Assembly (NCBI RefSeq): GCF_038246755.1
Contig: NZ_CP134706.1
Location: forward strand, 4,464,001-4,528,000
Direction: 5' to 3'
Length of the DNA stretch: 64,000 bases
From: Micromonospora sp. FIMYZ51
GTDB lineage: Bacteria; Actinomycetota; Actinomycetes; Mycobacteriales; Micromonosporaceae
Each line of letters starts with the position of its first letter. Position 1 is the stretch's first letter. Under the pieces are notes generated by a model. That model worked only from the letters and a program-made list of their open reading frames with translations, was not told the origin of the DNA and made no database searches. Shown here in pieces: positions 44,540 through 53,707 of the stretch. The position numbers and the translations under genes are program-made.

Positions 44540-45681
44540 ACCACCGGCGCGATCACAACTCCGTGCCCCTCGGCCGGCGGGTCGCCCAACTACGCGCCCG
44601 CCGGGGCATGAGCCAACAAGCCTTCGCCGACCGGCTCGGCAAATCCAAAAGCTGGGTCGACAAAATCGAACGCGGCGTACGCCGACTCGACCGCTACTCC
44701 GTCATCCGGGAAATAGCCGACGTGCTGCGCCTCGACCCCGAAATCCTCCTCGGCCCCCGCCAGCCACCCCCAACAGCACCCAGACTCGACGGCGTCGACG
44801 CCATCCGGGCCGCCCTGGCCCGCTACCACCACCAAGCGAACCGGACCGTCACGGCGGACCAGGCCCGCCGACAGGTCGCCCACGCCTGGATGAGCTACCA
44901 ACACGCCCGCTACCCACAACTACTCAACGCCCTACCCGGCCTGCTCGACGCCACCCACGGCACCCGAAGCCTGCTCGTGGCCAGCTACCGGATCACCGCC
45001 CACGTCCTGATCAAACTCGACGAACCCCACCTCGCCCGGCTCGCCGCCGACCGCGCCATCACCACCGCCGCCAACAGCCCCACCCTCACCGCCACCGCCA
45101 CCATCGCCGTCGCCCAAGCCCTGCGCGCCCTCGGCCACCACCATCTCGCGCTCACCGCCGCCCTCGCGGTGGCGGACGCGGTAGACGACCACGCCGTACG
45201 CGGCACCCTCTTCCTGCAAGCCGGACTCGCCGCCGCCGGCACCGGAGACCGCCGCAACACCCACGACCTGCTCGATTACGCCGCAGATCTCGCCGACCGA
45301 CCCACCCACCACACCGACCCGCACCACACCGGATTCGGGCCCAGCGCCGTCCAGGTGGCCCGTATCCTCGCCGCCCACCGCCTCGGCGACATCGCCGAGG
45401 CCATCCACCGGCACGAACAAGCCATCCGACACCACGGCTGGCGACGCCTACCACCCGAACACCGCGCCGCCCACCTCATCGACGCCGCCCGGGCTTACCT
45501 CGACACCGGCGAACCCACCACAGCCGGACAAGCACTCCTGCACGCCGACCGCATCGCCCCCGCCGAGATCCGCCACCGACCCGCCGTCCGTACCCTCCTC
45601 GCCGAGATCACCCAACGCGGACCGGCAGCGGCCGACGTGACGCGACTGGCCACCATCGTCGGCCTGACCCGACAGCCCTGA
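44536..45681 (+). CDS. XRE-family HTH protein with TPR-like C-terminal region
   Basis: This 381-residue protein has an N-terminal Cro/C1 HTH (PLGRRVAQLRARRGMSQQAF, then KSKSWVDKIERG) followed by about 270 residues of Ala-rich helical pairs of TPR type (ARLAADRAITTAA, AEAIHRHEQAIRHHG, ALLHADRIAP). This resembles the large actinobacterial regulators whose helical domain senses a peptide or partner protein. ATG 44536 is chosen because it overlaps the small ORF's stop; an upstream in-frame start would lie inside that ORF. It is probably co-regulated with the small membrane protein through the GntR sites. Confidence 0.9.
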   Translation: MNHRRDHNSVPLGRRVAQLRARRGMSQQAFADRLGKSKSWVDKIERGVRRLDRYSVIREIADVLRLDPEILLGPRQPPPTAPRLDGVDAIRAALARYHHQANRTVTADQARRQVAHAWMSYQHARYPQLLNALPGLLDATHGTRSLLVASYRITAHVLIKLDEPHLARLAADRAITTAANSPTLTATATIAVAQALRALGHHHLALTAALAVADAVDDHAVRGTLFLQAGLAAAGTGDRRNTHDLLDYAADLADRPTHHTDPHHTGFGPSAVQVARILAAHRLGDIAEAIHRHEQAIRHHGWRRLPPEHRAAHLIDAARAYLDTGEPTTAGQALLHADRIAPAEIRHRPAVRTLLAEITQRGPAAADVTRLATIVGLTRQP

Positions 45682-45698
45682 CCCGCCCGACTCGGCTG

Positions 45699-46595
45699 CT
45701 ACTGCGGGTTCGTGTTCGCCGCCTCACGGAGGGCGGCGAGCGCGGTCTGCACCGCCGGGGTGTGCTCGACCGCATCGTGCACCACCATGTAGATCGACCG
45801 GATCGGCGTGGGGCGGAGCAGCCGGACGCAGGTCACGCCGTCGGGCAGCCGGGCCGCGCCGAGGGCGGGCAGCACCGTGAGCCCGATGCCGGCTGCGACG
45901 AAAGCCAGCGCGGTCGGGTAGTCGTGTGCCTCGACCTGGAAGACCGGGCTGAAACCCGCAGCGGTGCAGGCTTCGATGAGGTTGGTACGGCACCAGCCGC
46001 GAGCAAAATCGTTGTCGATCCAGCGTTCGTCGGCGAGGTCGGCAAGGTCCACCTCCTGCTGATCGGCGAAGCGGTGCCCGGCGGGCAGCACGGCGACGTA
46101 GGGGTCGTCGAGCAGATGGTGGGCGGTGAAGCCCGAGCCGGCGTCGAAACCGGTGGGTCCGACCATCACCTGGACGTCGGCACGCTCCTCGCGGCTGTCC
46201 GGGATGTGTTCCCGCAGTTCCAGGTCGAGTCGCACACCGGGCAGATCGGTGAGGATCCGTCGCACCACGAGCGGCATCCAGGCCGCACCGACCGAGGCGA
46301 AGTACGCGATGGACAGCGCGCCGGTGCGACCGGAACGCAGGTCCGCGACCAGTGCCTCGGCCTCGCCGAGGCGGGCGAGCACCCGGTCCGCCTCGGCGGC
46401 GAGGGCATGTCCGGCGGCGGTGGGCCGCAGGCCCCGACCCGCCCGGGAGAGCAGGGCGAGACCGGTTTCGCGCTGTAATGCCGCCAGGTGCTGGCTGACC
46501 GCCGAGGGGGTGTAGCCCAGGTTGGCGGCAGCTGCCTGGACAGAGCCGGACGCCACGACGGAACGGAAGACCCGGAGGCGGTGCACGTCGAGCAT
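45699..46595 (-). CDS. LysR-family transcriptional regulator
   Basis: This 298-residue protein begins MLDVHRLRVFRSV, the standard LysR start, with the winged helix YTPSAVSQHLAALQRETG and then a periplasmic-binding-like effector domain (VAVLPAGHRFADQQEV, GIGLTVLPALG). ATG 46595 is preferred over 46616, which adds a non-family MQLYSCR. It is divergent from an EamA transporter across 82 bp, the usual arrangement in which LysR controls its neighbour. Confidence 0.93.
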   Translation of the reverse strand: MLDVHRLRVFRSVVASGSVQAAAANLGYTPSAVSQHLAALQRETGLALLSRAGRGLRPTAAGHALAAEADRVLARLGEAEALVADLRSGRTGALSIAYFASVGAAWMPLVVRRILTDLPGVRLDLELREHIPDSREERADVQVMVGPTGFDAGSGFTAHHLLDDPYVAVLPAGHRFADQQEVDLADLADERWIDNDFARGWCRTNLIEACTAAGFSPVFQVEAHDYPTALAFVAAGIGLTVLPALGAARLPDGVTCVRLLRPTPIRSIYMVVHDAVEHTPAVQTALAALREAANTNPQ

Positions 46596-46677
46596 CCGAC
46601 AACTATAAAGCTGCACTTAACTGTCGTAAAGAAATAGTCGCTGGCACTGAACAGTCGCCCCGGATGAGAATCACCCC

Positions 46678-47694
46678 ATGACCTACCTGGAGACCGTTGC
46701 CGGGGGCCCCGCCCCCACCCGGGGCACCGCCAAGGAGGCCCGGACCCGCGCGCCTGCCCCACCCGCCGGGCCGCCCCGATCCTGGCCGATCGTGGCTGCC
46801 GCCGGCACCACGGTGCTGCTGTGGGCGTCGGCCTTCGTCGGCATCAGATTCGCCGGGCACGACTACTCCCCCGGCACCATGGCGCTGGGCCGCATGCTGG
46901 CGGCGTCCATCGGGCTGAGTGCGTTCGTGGCGGTCACCGCCGCCCTCCGGCGTCGCGGCGGGCGATCGCGGGCCGGCACGCCGGAGGCGGACGCGCCGGC
47001 CCGGCGGCCGGGCGCACCCCGGGGCCGCACGCTGGGGTTGATCGCGCTCTGGGGCGTGGCCTGGTTCGGCGGGTACAACGTGGCGCTCAACGCCGCCGAG
47101 CGGCTGATCGACGCCGGAACTGCCGCGTTGCTGGTCTCGGTCGCGCCGATCCTGGTCGCGGTGGCCGCGGTGCTCGTCCTCGGCGAGCGGCTCACCCGCC
47201 GACTCGGCGTCGGGGTGACGGTCGCCTTCGCGGGCGTGGCTTTGATCGCCGCCAGCGGCTTCACCGGGCAGGCCGACGAGATGGGCGTCGCGCTGGCGGT
47301 GCTCTCCGCCGTGCTGTACGCCTTCGGCGTACTCCTTCAGAAGCGCCTGCTGGCCCGCGTGGACGCGGCGACCATGACCTGGCTCGGCGCGCTGGCCGGC
47401 ACCGTGGCCCTGCTGCCCTTCGCCCCGGCGCTCCTCGACGAACTGGCCACCGCACCGACGGCGGCCACCCTGGGCATGCTCTACCTGGGTGTGTTCCCGA
47501 CCGCGATCGGTTTCCTCACCTGGGGTTACGTGCTGTCCCGCTGGACCGCCGGCCGGACCACCGCCGCGACCTACCTGGTGCCGCCGGTGACCGTCCTGCT
47601 GTCCTGGACGTTGCTGGGCGAGGTGCCGGCACTACTCGCCCTGCTCGGCGGCGCGCTCTGCCTGACCGGCGTGGTCCTCGCGACCCGCCGCTGA
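46678..47694 (+). CDS. EamA/DMT-superfamily transporter
   Basis: This 338-residue membrane protein has ten predicted hydrophobic helices in two EamA repeats, after a Pro/Ala-rich cytoplasmic N-terminus of about 35 residues. Typical features are VLLWASAFVGIRFAG, NVALNAAERLIDAGTAAL and, in repeat two, AIGFLTWGYVLSRW and LVPPVTVLLSWTLLGE. The family exports amino acids or other metabolites; the substrate is not readable. It is divergent from the LysR gene that probably controls it. The intergenic region has AT-rich stretches, including CTATAAAG and TAAAGAAATAG. Confidence 0.92.
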   Translation: MTYLETVAGGPAPTRGTAKEARTRAPAPPAGPPRSWPIVAAAGTTVLLWASAFVGIRFAGHDYSPGTMALGRMLAASIGLSAFVAVTAALRRRGGRSRAGTPEADAPARRPGAPRGRTLGLIALWGVAWFGGYNVALNAAERLIDAGTAALLVSVAPILVAVAAVLVLGERLTRRLGVGVTVAFAGVALIAASGFTGQADEMGVALAVLSAVLYAFGVLLQKRLLARVDAATMTWLGALAGTVALLPFAPALLDELATAPTAATLGMLYLGVFPTAIGFLTWGYVLSRWTAGRTTAATYLVPPVTVLLSWTLLGEVPALLALLGGALCLTGVVLATRR

Positions 47695-47738
47695 CAGCCG
47701 TCCGGCCGAAACGGCGATCCGTCCACCACAATCGGCTG

Positions 47739-47948
47739 GTGAAGATCAGGGAAATCGAGCCCGGCGACGACGAGCGGCTGGCGCAAGCGCTGCTCTCGAT
47801 ACAGCATGCGGCGTACGCGGTGGAGGCGTCGATCATCGGCGACGACCGGATCCCGCCCCTGCATGAGACGCTCGACGGGCTGCGCGCCGCGCCGCTGCGT
47901 TGGCTCGGTGCGTTTCAGGTCAGGTCGGCGCCGAGCCCTGCGCGTTGA
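47739..47948 (+). pseudogene. N-terminal fragment of a GNAT acetyltransferase
   Basis: GTG 47739 opens a frame beginning VKIREIEPGDDERLAQALLS and continuing through GDDRIPPLHETL to PLRWLGAFQ. This looks like the first 60 residues of a GNAT-family protein, before the acetyl-CoA-binding core. Similarity stops there and a nine-residue out-of-family tail runs to the TGA at 47946, overlapping the 3' end of the convergent DinB gene. The rest of the acetyltransferase is absent, so it should be inactive. Confidence 0.7.
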
Positions 47949-48651
47949 GGTCGCGCAGCGCGAAGCGGAGGTGCTCCCACTCCTCGTGCAGGACCACGTG
48001 GAGGCAGCGCACGACCGACACCTCCTGCTCAGGTGACCAGGGGTGGACACGGGGCTCAGCGAGTTGCTCCGGCGTCACGCTTGCCAGAAAGTCGCGCACC
48101 ATGGCCTGCCGGTCGGCGCGCAGGTCGAGCACCTCAGTCAGACTCGGCTGCCGCGTCGCGAAGATCGACATGTCGAAGCCATCCGTCTCGTACTCGGCGT
48201 ACGGCAGGCCGAGCGGATGGAAGGGCTGCGGCCGGCGCAGGATCGCCTTGCCGAGCCACACGTCGGTGGCGCACGCGAGGTGGCGCAGGGTCTGCGCGAA
48301 CGACCACTCGCCGTCGACCGAGACATCGACGGCCTCCGGGTGCATGGCTGTGGCCTGGTCGATTGCCGCCGCCCAGGCCCGTTCCAGGGCCGCCCACGCC
48401 GACCGCAGGCCCGCCGGATCCGGTGCCTGTCGCAGCTCGCGCCCGGCGAACCGGCGGTTGAGCTCAGCCTCCACCAGCGGCGCGACGTCGACGCCGTTGA
48501 CCAGAAGCGGGCCGTCGGTCAGCCACGGGGTGTCGATGTCCAGCCCGACCACATCGACGCCGCGCATCACCGCCCCGGTCAACGTGGAGTTGCTGAACCG
48601 CGCCCCGCGCAGGTCTCGGTCGACGAACGCGATGACCTCGCCCGACGCCAC
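47920..48651 (-). CDS. DinB-family protein
   Basis: This 243-residue protein opens with a short pentapeptide-like stretch (LRGARFSNSTLTGAVMRG), followed by a DinB/YfiT four-helix domain. Putative metal-binding histidines are in EWSFAQTLRHLACATDVW and CLHVVLHEEWEHLRFALRDL. DinB-like proteins include thiol-dependent (mycothiol) transferases and enzymes of unknown role. GTG 48651 has GGGAGGGGG upstream. Its last codons overlap the truncated GNAT frame, marking a rearrangement point. Confidence 0.88.
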   Translation of the reverse strand: MASGEVIAFVDRDLRGARFSNSTLTGAVMRGVDVVGLDIDTPWLTDGPLLVNGVDVAPLVEAELNRRFAGRELRQAPDPAGLRSAWAALERAWAAAIDQATAMHPEAVDVSVDGEWSFAQTLRHLACATDVWLGKAILRRPQPFHPLGLPYAEYETDGFDMSIFATRQPSLTEVLDLRADRQAMVRDFLASVTPEQLAEPRVHPWSPEQEVSVVRCLHVVLHEEWEHLRFALRDLNAQGSAPT

Positions 48652-48701
48652 TGATGCCCCCTCCCGTCGACGGATCGCCGCGATGCTAGCGCCCGCCTCC
48701 G

Positions 48702-48747
48702 ACAACGCTGCCACGCCGCTGACCACAACGCTGCCACGCCGCTGACC
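48702..48747. repeat. Two perfect 23-bp tandem copies
   Basis: A 23-bp unit starting ACAACGCTGCC and ending GCTGACC occurs at 48702-48724 and 48725-48747, with a degenerate third start (ACAGCGGTGCC). It lies in the 194-bp gap between the DinB and SRPBCC genes. No other function is apparent there. Confidence 0.85.
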
Positions 48748-48845
48748 ACAGCGGTGCCACCTGCTTACCGAGTTGGCGGTCCGGACGCCGGCCGTCGAGT
48801 GGGCCAGCGGCGCGGCCAGGAGCGGATCTGCGTACCATCCGGGAC

Positions 48846-49274
48846 ATGGCGATAACCGTCGACCGCCTCATCGAGGCGGATCGCGCCGCGCTGTGGCGGG
48901 TGATCAGCGACCTCGACCGCTGGGCGGAGTTCCTTCCCACGGTGGACGAGATCGAGCGACTCGACGGTCCCGGGCCGATCACGGTCGGCAGCAGTTTCCG
49001 GATTCGCCAGCCGGGTCTCATGGCGGCCACCTACCGGATCACCGAGTGGCATCCCGAGGCGGACTTCACCTGGGTGGCCCGAAGCCCCGGGGTCCGGACC
49101 ACGGCCACGCACCGGTTGCGCCCGGCCGGCTCCGCCGTGTCGTTGCAGCTCGGCATCTCCTGGGCCGGTCCGGGCGCCGCACTGGTGCGACTGCTGTTCG
49201 GCCGACGGACCCGACGGTTCCTCGATCAGGAGGCCGCGGCCTTCGCCCGGCTGGCCGAGCACCGCGACAGCTAG
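48846..49274 (+). CDS. SRPBCC-family (polyketide cyclase/START-like) protein
   Basis: This 142-residue protein has the START-like fold pattern: ITVDRLIEADRAALWRVISD at the N-terminus, then LDRWAEFLPTV, FRIRQPGLMAATYRITEW and FTWVARSPG, and a C-terminal helix (RFLDQEAAAFARLAEH). Members bind hydrophobic ligands, and a few act on polyketides, but most are of unknown role. It stands alone between two minus-strand genes, so context does not help. ATG 48846 is the only good start. Confidence 0.85.
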   Translation: MAITVDRLIEADRAALWRVISDLDRWAEFLPTVDEIERLDGPGPITVGSSFRIRQPGLMAATYRITEWHPEADFTWVARSPGVRTTATHRLRPAGSAVSLQLGISWAGPGAALVRLLFGRRTRRFLDQEAAAFARLAEHRDS

Positions 49275-49354
49275 CGCCTGTGTCAACAACAATCACCGCG
49301 CGCCTCGGCCGGCCGAGGCGCTGCCGCAGCTGGCCGGGTGATCGGTGGCAGGTG

Positions 49355-50569
49355 TCACGGCACGGCCTCGGTCAGGCGCGGCACGGGCACGGGGTCGATT
49401 CGCCGGTGCCGACCCGGCTCGGTGAGTCCGAGGAGGCGGTACATGCTGCGACGTAGCAGCGTGCCGGCCTGTCCCGGGTGGTCGGTCAGTGCGGCAAGCA
49501 CCGCCTGCTTGTCGAGTGCGCGGGCTGCGCCGAGTTGAGGTACCAGCACCTGGTCCGGATCCAGGCGGGAGGCGGTGGCGGTGACCAGGTGTTGGGGCGA
49601 CCCGGCGGCGGGCGCCGACCGCCGGCCGGGCAGCACCAGGATCGACCGACCGACGGCTGCCGCGTAGGCGGTGACCGAGCCGTGGTCACCGATGACGTGG
49701 TCGGCGGCGACGACCAGGGCGCGCCAGTCCTGGGTGGGGTCGGGCAGCAGTAGCCCCGCCTCGCAGCAGTGCCGCAGCCACGCTCTGATTTGGCGGTGTC
49801 CGTGCGCGGCCCAGACGGCCGGGTGCAACAGTGCGGCTATCCGGTAGCGGTCGGCCGGAAGCTGGGTCATCAGCATGGGCAGCAGGTCGGGCCGGTGTCC
49901 GAACAAACTGTCCGGGCCCCAGGTGGAGCTGACCAGGACAAGCTCCTGATGGTCCTCGACGGCCAGGCCGTGTCGGTAGTCGCGGCGCAGCGGGAGGCTG
50001 GCGACGAGGCGGTCCAGGCAGGGATCGCCGACGACGGTCGCGACTTCGAGGGCCTCCGGGCACTGGGTACGCAGCACCTCCAGTTCGTGGCCATGAGAGA
50101 GCGCGAGGGCGGTCGGCAGCACCCGGCCGCCATGGATCAACCGCTGCGGGTCGAGGCCGTAGACCGCAGGCTCGGCAAGTGCCGGGCCGCCGTACGGTCC
50201 CGGTCGCACCCGCTTGCTGCGGCCGGCGCCGTGCGCCATCACCAACAGGGGGGCGTGCACCTGGGGCAACCCTCCCCAGGAGGCGGCGACGCCGAGGTCG
50301 AATCGCTCCCGGACCGCCTGCTGCCAGGGCACCAGCAGCGCACCGAGCCGTTCCAGGTGGCGGTGCACCTGCTGGTTGAACACGTCCGGCGCCACGGTGA
50401 AGACCACCTGCACCCGGGAATCCCCCTCGACGTAATCGATCACGTCGAGCAGCCGGTGGCAGCTGGCGATCGTGTGTGCCACGGCGAGCACCGTTCGGCA
50501 TCCCGCGCGGGTGACCCAGTTCTCGGCATCGATGCCAACCGGGGTGGACAACCATTCCAGTGACGTCAT
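49355..50569 (-). CDS. Glycosyl/glycerophosphotransferase-like protein (TagB/GT-B fold)
   Basis: This 404-residue soluble protein has a GT-B-like layout. An N-terminal Rossmann half includes CRTVLAVAHTIASCHRLLDV and DVFNQQVHRHLERLGA. A C-terminal half includes VLVSSTWGPDSLFG, ADHVIGDHGSVTAYAAAVGR and ILVLPGRR. The GDHGSV turn and the preceding DW...LVVAADHV resemble the donor site of CDP-glycerol glycerophosphotransferases. GGAGGGAAGAA precedes ATG 50569, chosen over GTG 50632. It is transcribed away from the EspR-like cassette. The acceptor and donor are unknown, and the family call rests on by-eye fold pattern only. Confidence 0.6.
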   Translation of the reverse strand: MTSLEWLSTPVGIDAENWVTRAGCRTVLAVAHTIASCHRLLDVIDYVEGDSRVQVVFTVAPDVFNQQVHRHLERLGALLVPWQQAVRERFDLGVAASWGGLPQVHAPLLVMAHGAGRSKRVRPGPYGGPALAEPAVYGLDPQRLIHGGRVLPTALALSHGHELEVLRTQCPEALEVATVVGDPCLDRLVASLPLRRDYRHGLAVEDHQELVLVSSTWGPDSLFGHRPDLLPMLMTQLPADRYRIAALLHPAVWAAHGHRQIRAWLRHCCEAGLLLPDPTQDWRALVVAADHVIGDHGSVTAYAAAVGRSILVLPGRRSAPAAGSPQHLVTATASRLDPDQVLVPQLGAARALDKQAVLAALTDHPGQAGTLLRRSMYRLLGLTEPGRHRRIDPVPVPRLTEAVP

Positions 50570-51227
50570 TTCTTCCCTCCCCTGTCGCGAAGCGGCGAGG
50601 AGGTCATCGTCGAAGGACAGACCTGCGATCACATTGCCAGCGACGCGGCAACCGGCTATCCCTCACACCAGACAGACTGCGGCACGACGTACCGGCATTT
50701 CACCAGGGGCACGCCGCTCTCTTGTCCGGGTTGGCATCCGAGTCGGCTTTTCTCGCTGCCGCTCCGGCAAATCCCACGGCCGGAGCGGCAGCGAACCCCC
50801 GTTACTGAACGACCTGGTGCTCGCGTCCGGGACGGGCCCGGACGCCCCCTGCCTGCACCGTCGTCCTTGGACACCGCAGAACCAGCTGCGGGCCGACCTC
50901 ATCATAGGGCCCAGCCCGGACAGCCTGTCAACGTCCGTTTAAGGAGATCAGAAGTCGCTACACGAACGTTTATGCCCTACGCCCCGATCCGGCACCCCGC
51001 ACACGCCCGTGAACGTGCAGTCAACGGCAGATTCCCGGTTCGGGCGGCGCGCCACCACTCCCGCTCAATCAAACAAACGTTTATCCTGCCTGCTGGACGC
51101 GCTACGACTGTTGCGCGGCCGGTCACGGGCCCAGCGCGGGGCGACGGTAGGGTGGCCTACGCGCAGGCGCAGGACGCGGCGCGCACGCACGGCTGTCTCG
51201 CGCCGACACGAGGCTGAGGAGTGGGTG
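50570..51227. other. 658-bp intergenic region with repeated AACGTTTAT motifs
   Basis: No convincing gene was found here. The nonamer AACGTTTAT occurs at 50965-50973 and 51076-51084, 111 bp apart. The second lies within AAACGTTT, a perfect palindrome. The surroundings are locally AT-richer than elsewhere, consistent with a promoter/operator area for the XRE gene at 51228. Short plus-strand open frames across it show no family features. Confidence 0.5.
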
Positions 51228-51722
51228 ATGGTCGAGGATGTCCGAGGGGAGGGCGGGCCGCCGTCCCTCGACACGCTCGCCGACAAGTTGAACTACCTGT
51301 TCGACAAGATCCGGCCGACGCGGGACGAGGTGGGCGCCGACGAGTTCGGCCGCGCCTACACGAACAAGGAGATCGCCGACAAGATCAACCGCAGGTCCGC
51401 GGCTTCCGGCGTCACGATCAGCGCCGCCTATGTGGGAGAGCTGCGGCGCGGCGTCGCCGACGACCCACGGACCTCACACGTCCGCGCTCTCGCTGCCGCC
51501 TTCCAGGTGGACCCGGCCTTCTTCGTCGACGACAAGGTGACCCAACGGGTCCAGGAACAGATCACGATGCTCACCCAGCTGCGGGAGATGAAGGTGCAAC
51601 AGGTGGCGCTGCGTACCGTTCTCGCCGACACCGGGCTCTCCCCGGCGAGCGCCCTGGTGGTCGAGCAGATGGTCGCCCGGCTTCAGGAGGTCGAGCGGGG
51701 CCGGGAACAACCACCGTCCTGA
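51228..51722 (+). CDS. EspR-like XRE-family DNA-binding protein
   Basis: This 164-residue protein has an extended N-terminal HTH (LADKLNYLFDKIRP, YTNKEIADKIN, VTISAAYVGELRRGVADDP, VRALAAAFQVDPAFFVDD) as in EspR of mycobacteria, then a helical C-terminus that probably dimerises. ATG 51228 is preferred because GAGGAG precedes it; upstream frame to 51009 has biased, non-family sequence. It is followed by an ImmA-type peptidase and a MAB_1171c-type membrane protein, a set often found together in actinomycetes. Confidence 0.88.
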   Translation: MVEDVRGEGGPPSLDTLADKLNYLFDKIRPTRDEVGADEFGRAYTNKEIADKINRRSAASGVTISAAYVGELRRGVADDPRTSHVRALAAAFQVDPAFFVDDKVTQRVQEQITMLTQLREMKVQQVALRTVLADTGLSPASALVVEQMVARLQEVERGREQPPS

Positions 51723-51947
51723 TCGCCTCAGCCACGCAAGACCCGTCGTCCGGCGCCTGCGGGCAACGACGACCCAGCCACCCTTCACGTTCCGCCTCGA
51801 CACCACTGCTCACGGTCGTTAGGATCGCGCGGCACCACGACGACAACGGCAGCTGCGGCACGTCGAGGACCACCGTCCGAGTGTGACTCGGTCGATGCGA
51901 CGCGGAGCAGCCCGAGCGCGCGGTCGAACGGGGAGGAGACGGGGAGC

Positions 51948-52469
51948 GTGCACGGCCGAGATCTGCACAGTTTCTGTGGCGAACAGGTGCGGCGCCTCGA
52001 GCGCGAAGTAGGCATACCGGACCCGTTCATCCTCAGCACGCTCCTCCAGCGCATCTCGACGTGGCGCGGTCGCCCCATCCACCTGCTGCCCTACGATCAC
52101 GTGGCCGGCGCGATGTGCGGCCTGTGGCTGGCCCTGCCCGACGCGGACGTGATCGGTTACGCGCGCACCACCCCGTTGCTCGAGGAACACACGGTGCTGC
52201 ACGAGTTGGGACACATGCTCTGCGATCACCGGGGCGGCGGCAGCCTCGGTGCCGACCTCGCCGCGCTGCTCGCACCGAATCTCGACCCGGCGCTGGTGAC
52301 CCGGTTTCTGGGTCGCGGCTCGTACTCCGACCGGGACGAGCAGGAGGCCGAGCTGATCGCGACACTGATCATGAGGAAGGTGGCGGACAAGCGACCCCGC
52401 CCCGCCGCACCGGCCAGCCAGCAACTCGGCGCCGAACTGGACCGGCTGCTGTCCACCTTCGAGGGGTGA
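51948..52469 (+). CDS. ImmA/IrrE-family metallopeptidase
   Basis: This 173-residue protein carries the zinc peptidase motif HELGH (in TVLHELGHMLCDH, about residues 85-89). ImmA-type enzymes cleave or inactivate XRE repressors, and an XRE gene lies 225 bp upstream. GGGGAG precedes GTG 51948; TAGGAT around 51820 could be the -10 of its own promoter. Eight bases separate it from the membrane protein that follows, so those two form an operon. Confidence 0.92.
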   Translation: MHGRDLHSFCGEQVRRLEREVGIPDPFILSTLLQRISTWRGRPIHLLPYDHVAGAMCGLWLALPDADVIGYARTTPLLEEHTVLHELGHMLCDHRGGGSLGADLAALLAPNLDPALVTRFLGRGSYSDRDEQEAELIATLIMRKVADKRPRPAAPASQQLGAELDRLLSTFEG

Positions 52470-52477
52470 GCTGAGAC

Positions 52478-53686
52478 GTGCAACGAGCCATCATGGTCAC
52501 CGCCGGGTTGATCTCGCTGGTGGCCGCCCTGCTGAAGCTCCGGACGGTACGCCGGCAGCCGGACGCGCCCGCTCCGAAGGCCATGTGTCTCGGGCTGCTG
52601 GCCTTCGGCACGGCCTTCCTGGTCCTCGCACCGCCGCACACCGTGCTCATCAGCGAGTTCCTGCGCGTACCCAACAGCGGGCGTCTCCTGGGCAACCTGC
52701 TCACCCTCACCTCCGCCGGCGCCATCCAGGTCATGATGCTGCACCTGGTGCACCCGCCACCGGTGGCCCGGCAGCGGGTCCGGCGGCGACTGATCCTGCT
52801 CAGCCTGGTCGCGGTCACCATGACGGTGCTGCTGACCACCGCACGCACGGAGAACGTCACCAACTTCGTCGAGCGGTACGCGACCTCCACCCCGATCGCG
52901 ATCTATCAGCTGCTCTACCTCAGCTGCCTGGCGGCGGCGGTGGTCGACCTGATCCACCTGTCCATCCGGTACTCACGACACGTGGCGCCGATGCTGCGTA
53001 CCGGCCTGCGGATGGTCGCCACCGGCGGGGTCGTCTACGCCCTGCACACCGGCTACAAGATGGCACTTATCGTGTCGGCCTGGTCGGATCGGGAGCTGCC
53101 CGGTGACGAGTCGGCCATCTCCACGTTCCTGGCGGCGTTCGGCGGCATCCTGATCGCCCTCGGAACCACGCTTCCGATCTGGGGGCCACGCGCGCTGGTG
53201 CCGTGGCGGCTGCTGCGGCAGTACCGGTCCTACCGGCGGCTCACCCCACTGTGGCGGGCGCTGTCCGCAGCGGTGCCCGAGGTCAGGCTGACGCAGCCGG
53301 ACGCCGCCACCGACTCCTCATCCTGGACGATGGACCTCCGCCTCTACCGGCGCGTGATCGAGATCCGCGACGCCCAACTGCTGCTCCAGCCGTACAGCGA
53401 CCCGCAGGCCGTCGACGCCGCCCAGGAGGACGCCCGGCGCAGCGGCCTACACGGCGAACAGGCCCAGGCACACGTCGACGCCGTCGCGCTGGTGACCGGG
53501 TTGCAGCGGTGGCGCTCCGACGGCACCGGCGCGGCACCGGTGGTGCTGCCGCAGCGCAACGTCGGTGACGCCAGCCTGACCACGGAAAGTCGGTACCTCG
53601 AACAGGTCGCTGCCGCCTTCTCCCGCGTCGCGGCACGCCGCGCGCCGCAGCAGCGCGGCCCGCGACAATCCGGACACACCCGCTGA
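52478..53686 (+). CDS. MAB_1171c-family membrane protein
   Basis: This 402-residue protein has about seven hydrophobic helices in its first 240 residues (MVTAGLISLVAALLKL, LGLLAFGTAFLVLAP, LILLSLVAVTMTVLL, IAIYQLLYLSCLAAAVVDL, ISTFLAAFGGILIALGTTLP). A soluble tail has the family-like WRALSAAVPEV and LRLYRRVIEIRDA segments. The family is named as a putative transporter but no activity is established. The tight spacing after the peptidase and the EspR-like gene upstream suggest a three-gene sensing unit. Confidence 0.82.
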   Translation: MQRAIMVTAGLISLVAALLKLRTVRRQPDAPAPKAMCLGLLAFGTAFLVLAPPHTVLISEFLRVPNSGRLLGNLLTLTSAGAIQVMMLHLVHPPPVARQRVRRRLILLSLVAVTMTVLLTTARTENVTNFVERYATSTPIAIYQLLYLSCLAAAVVDLIHLSIRYSRHVAPMLRTGLRMVATGGVVYALHTGYKMALIVSAWSDRELPGDESAISTFLAAFGGILIALGTTLPIWGPRALVPWRLLRQYRSYRRLTPLWRALSAAVPEVRLTQPDAATDSSSWTMDLRLYRRVIEIRDAQLLLQPYSDPQAVDAAQEDARRSGLHGEQAQAHVDAVALVTGLQRWRSDGTGAAPVVLPQRNVGDASLTTESRYLEQVAAAFSRVAARRAPQQRGPRQSGHTR

Positions 53687-53707
53687 CCACACCACGGAGG
53701 AACCACA

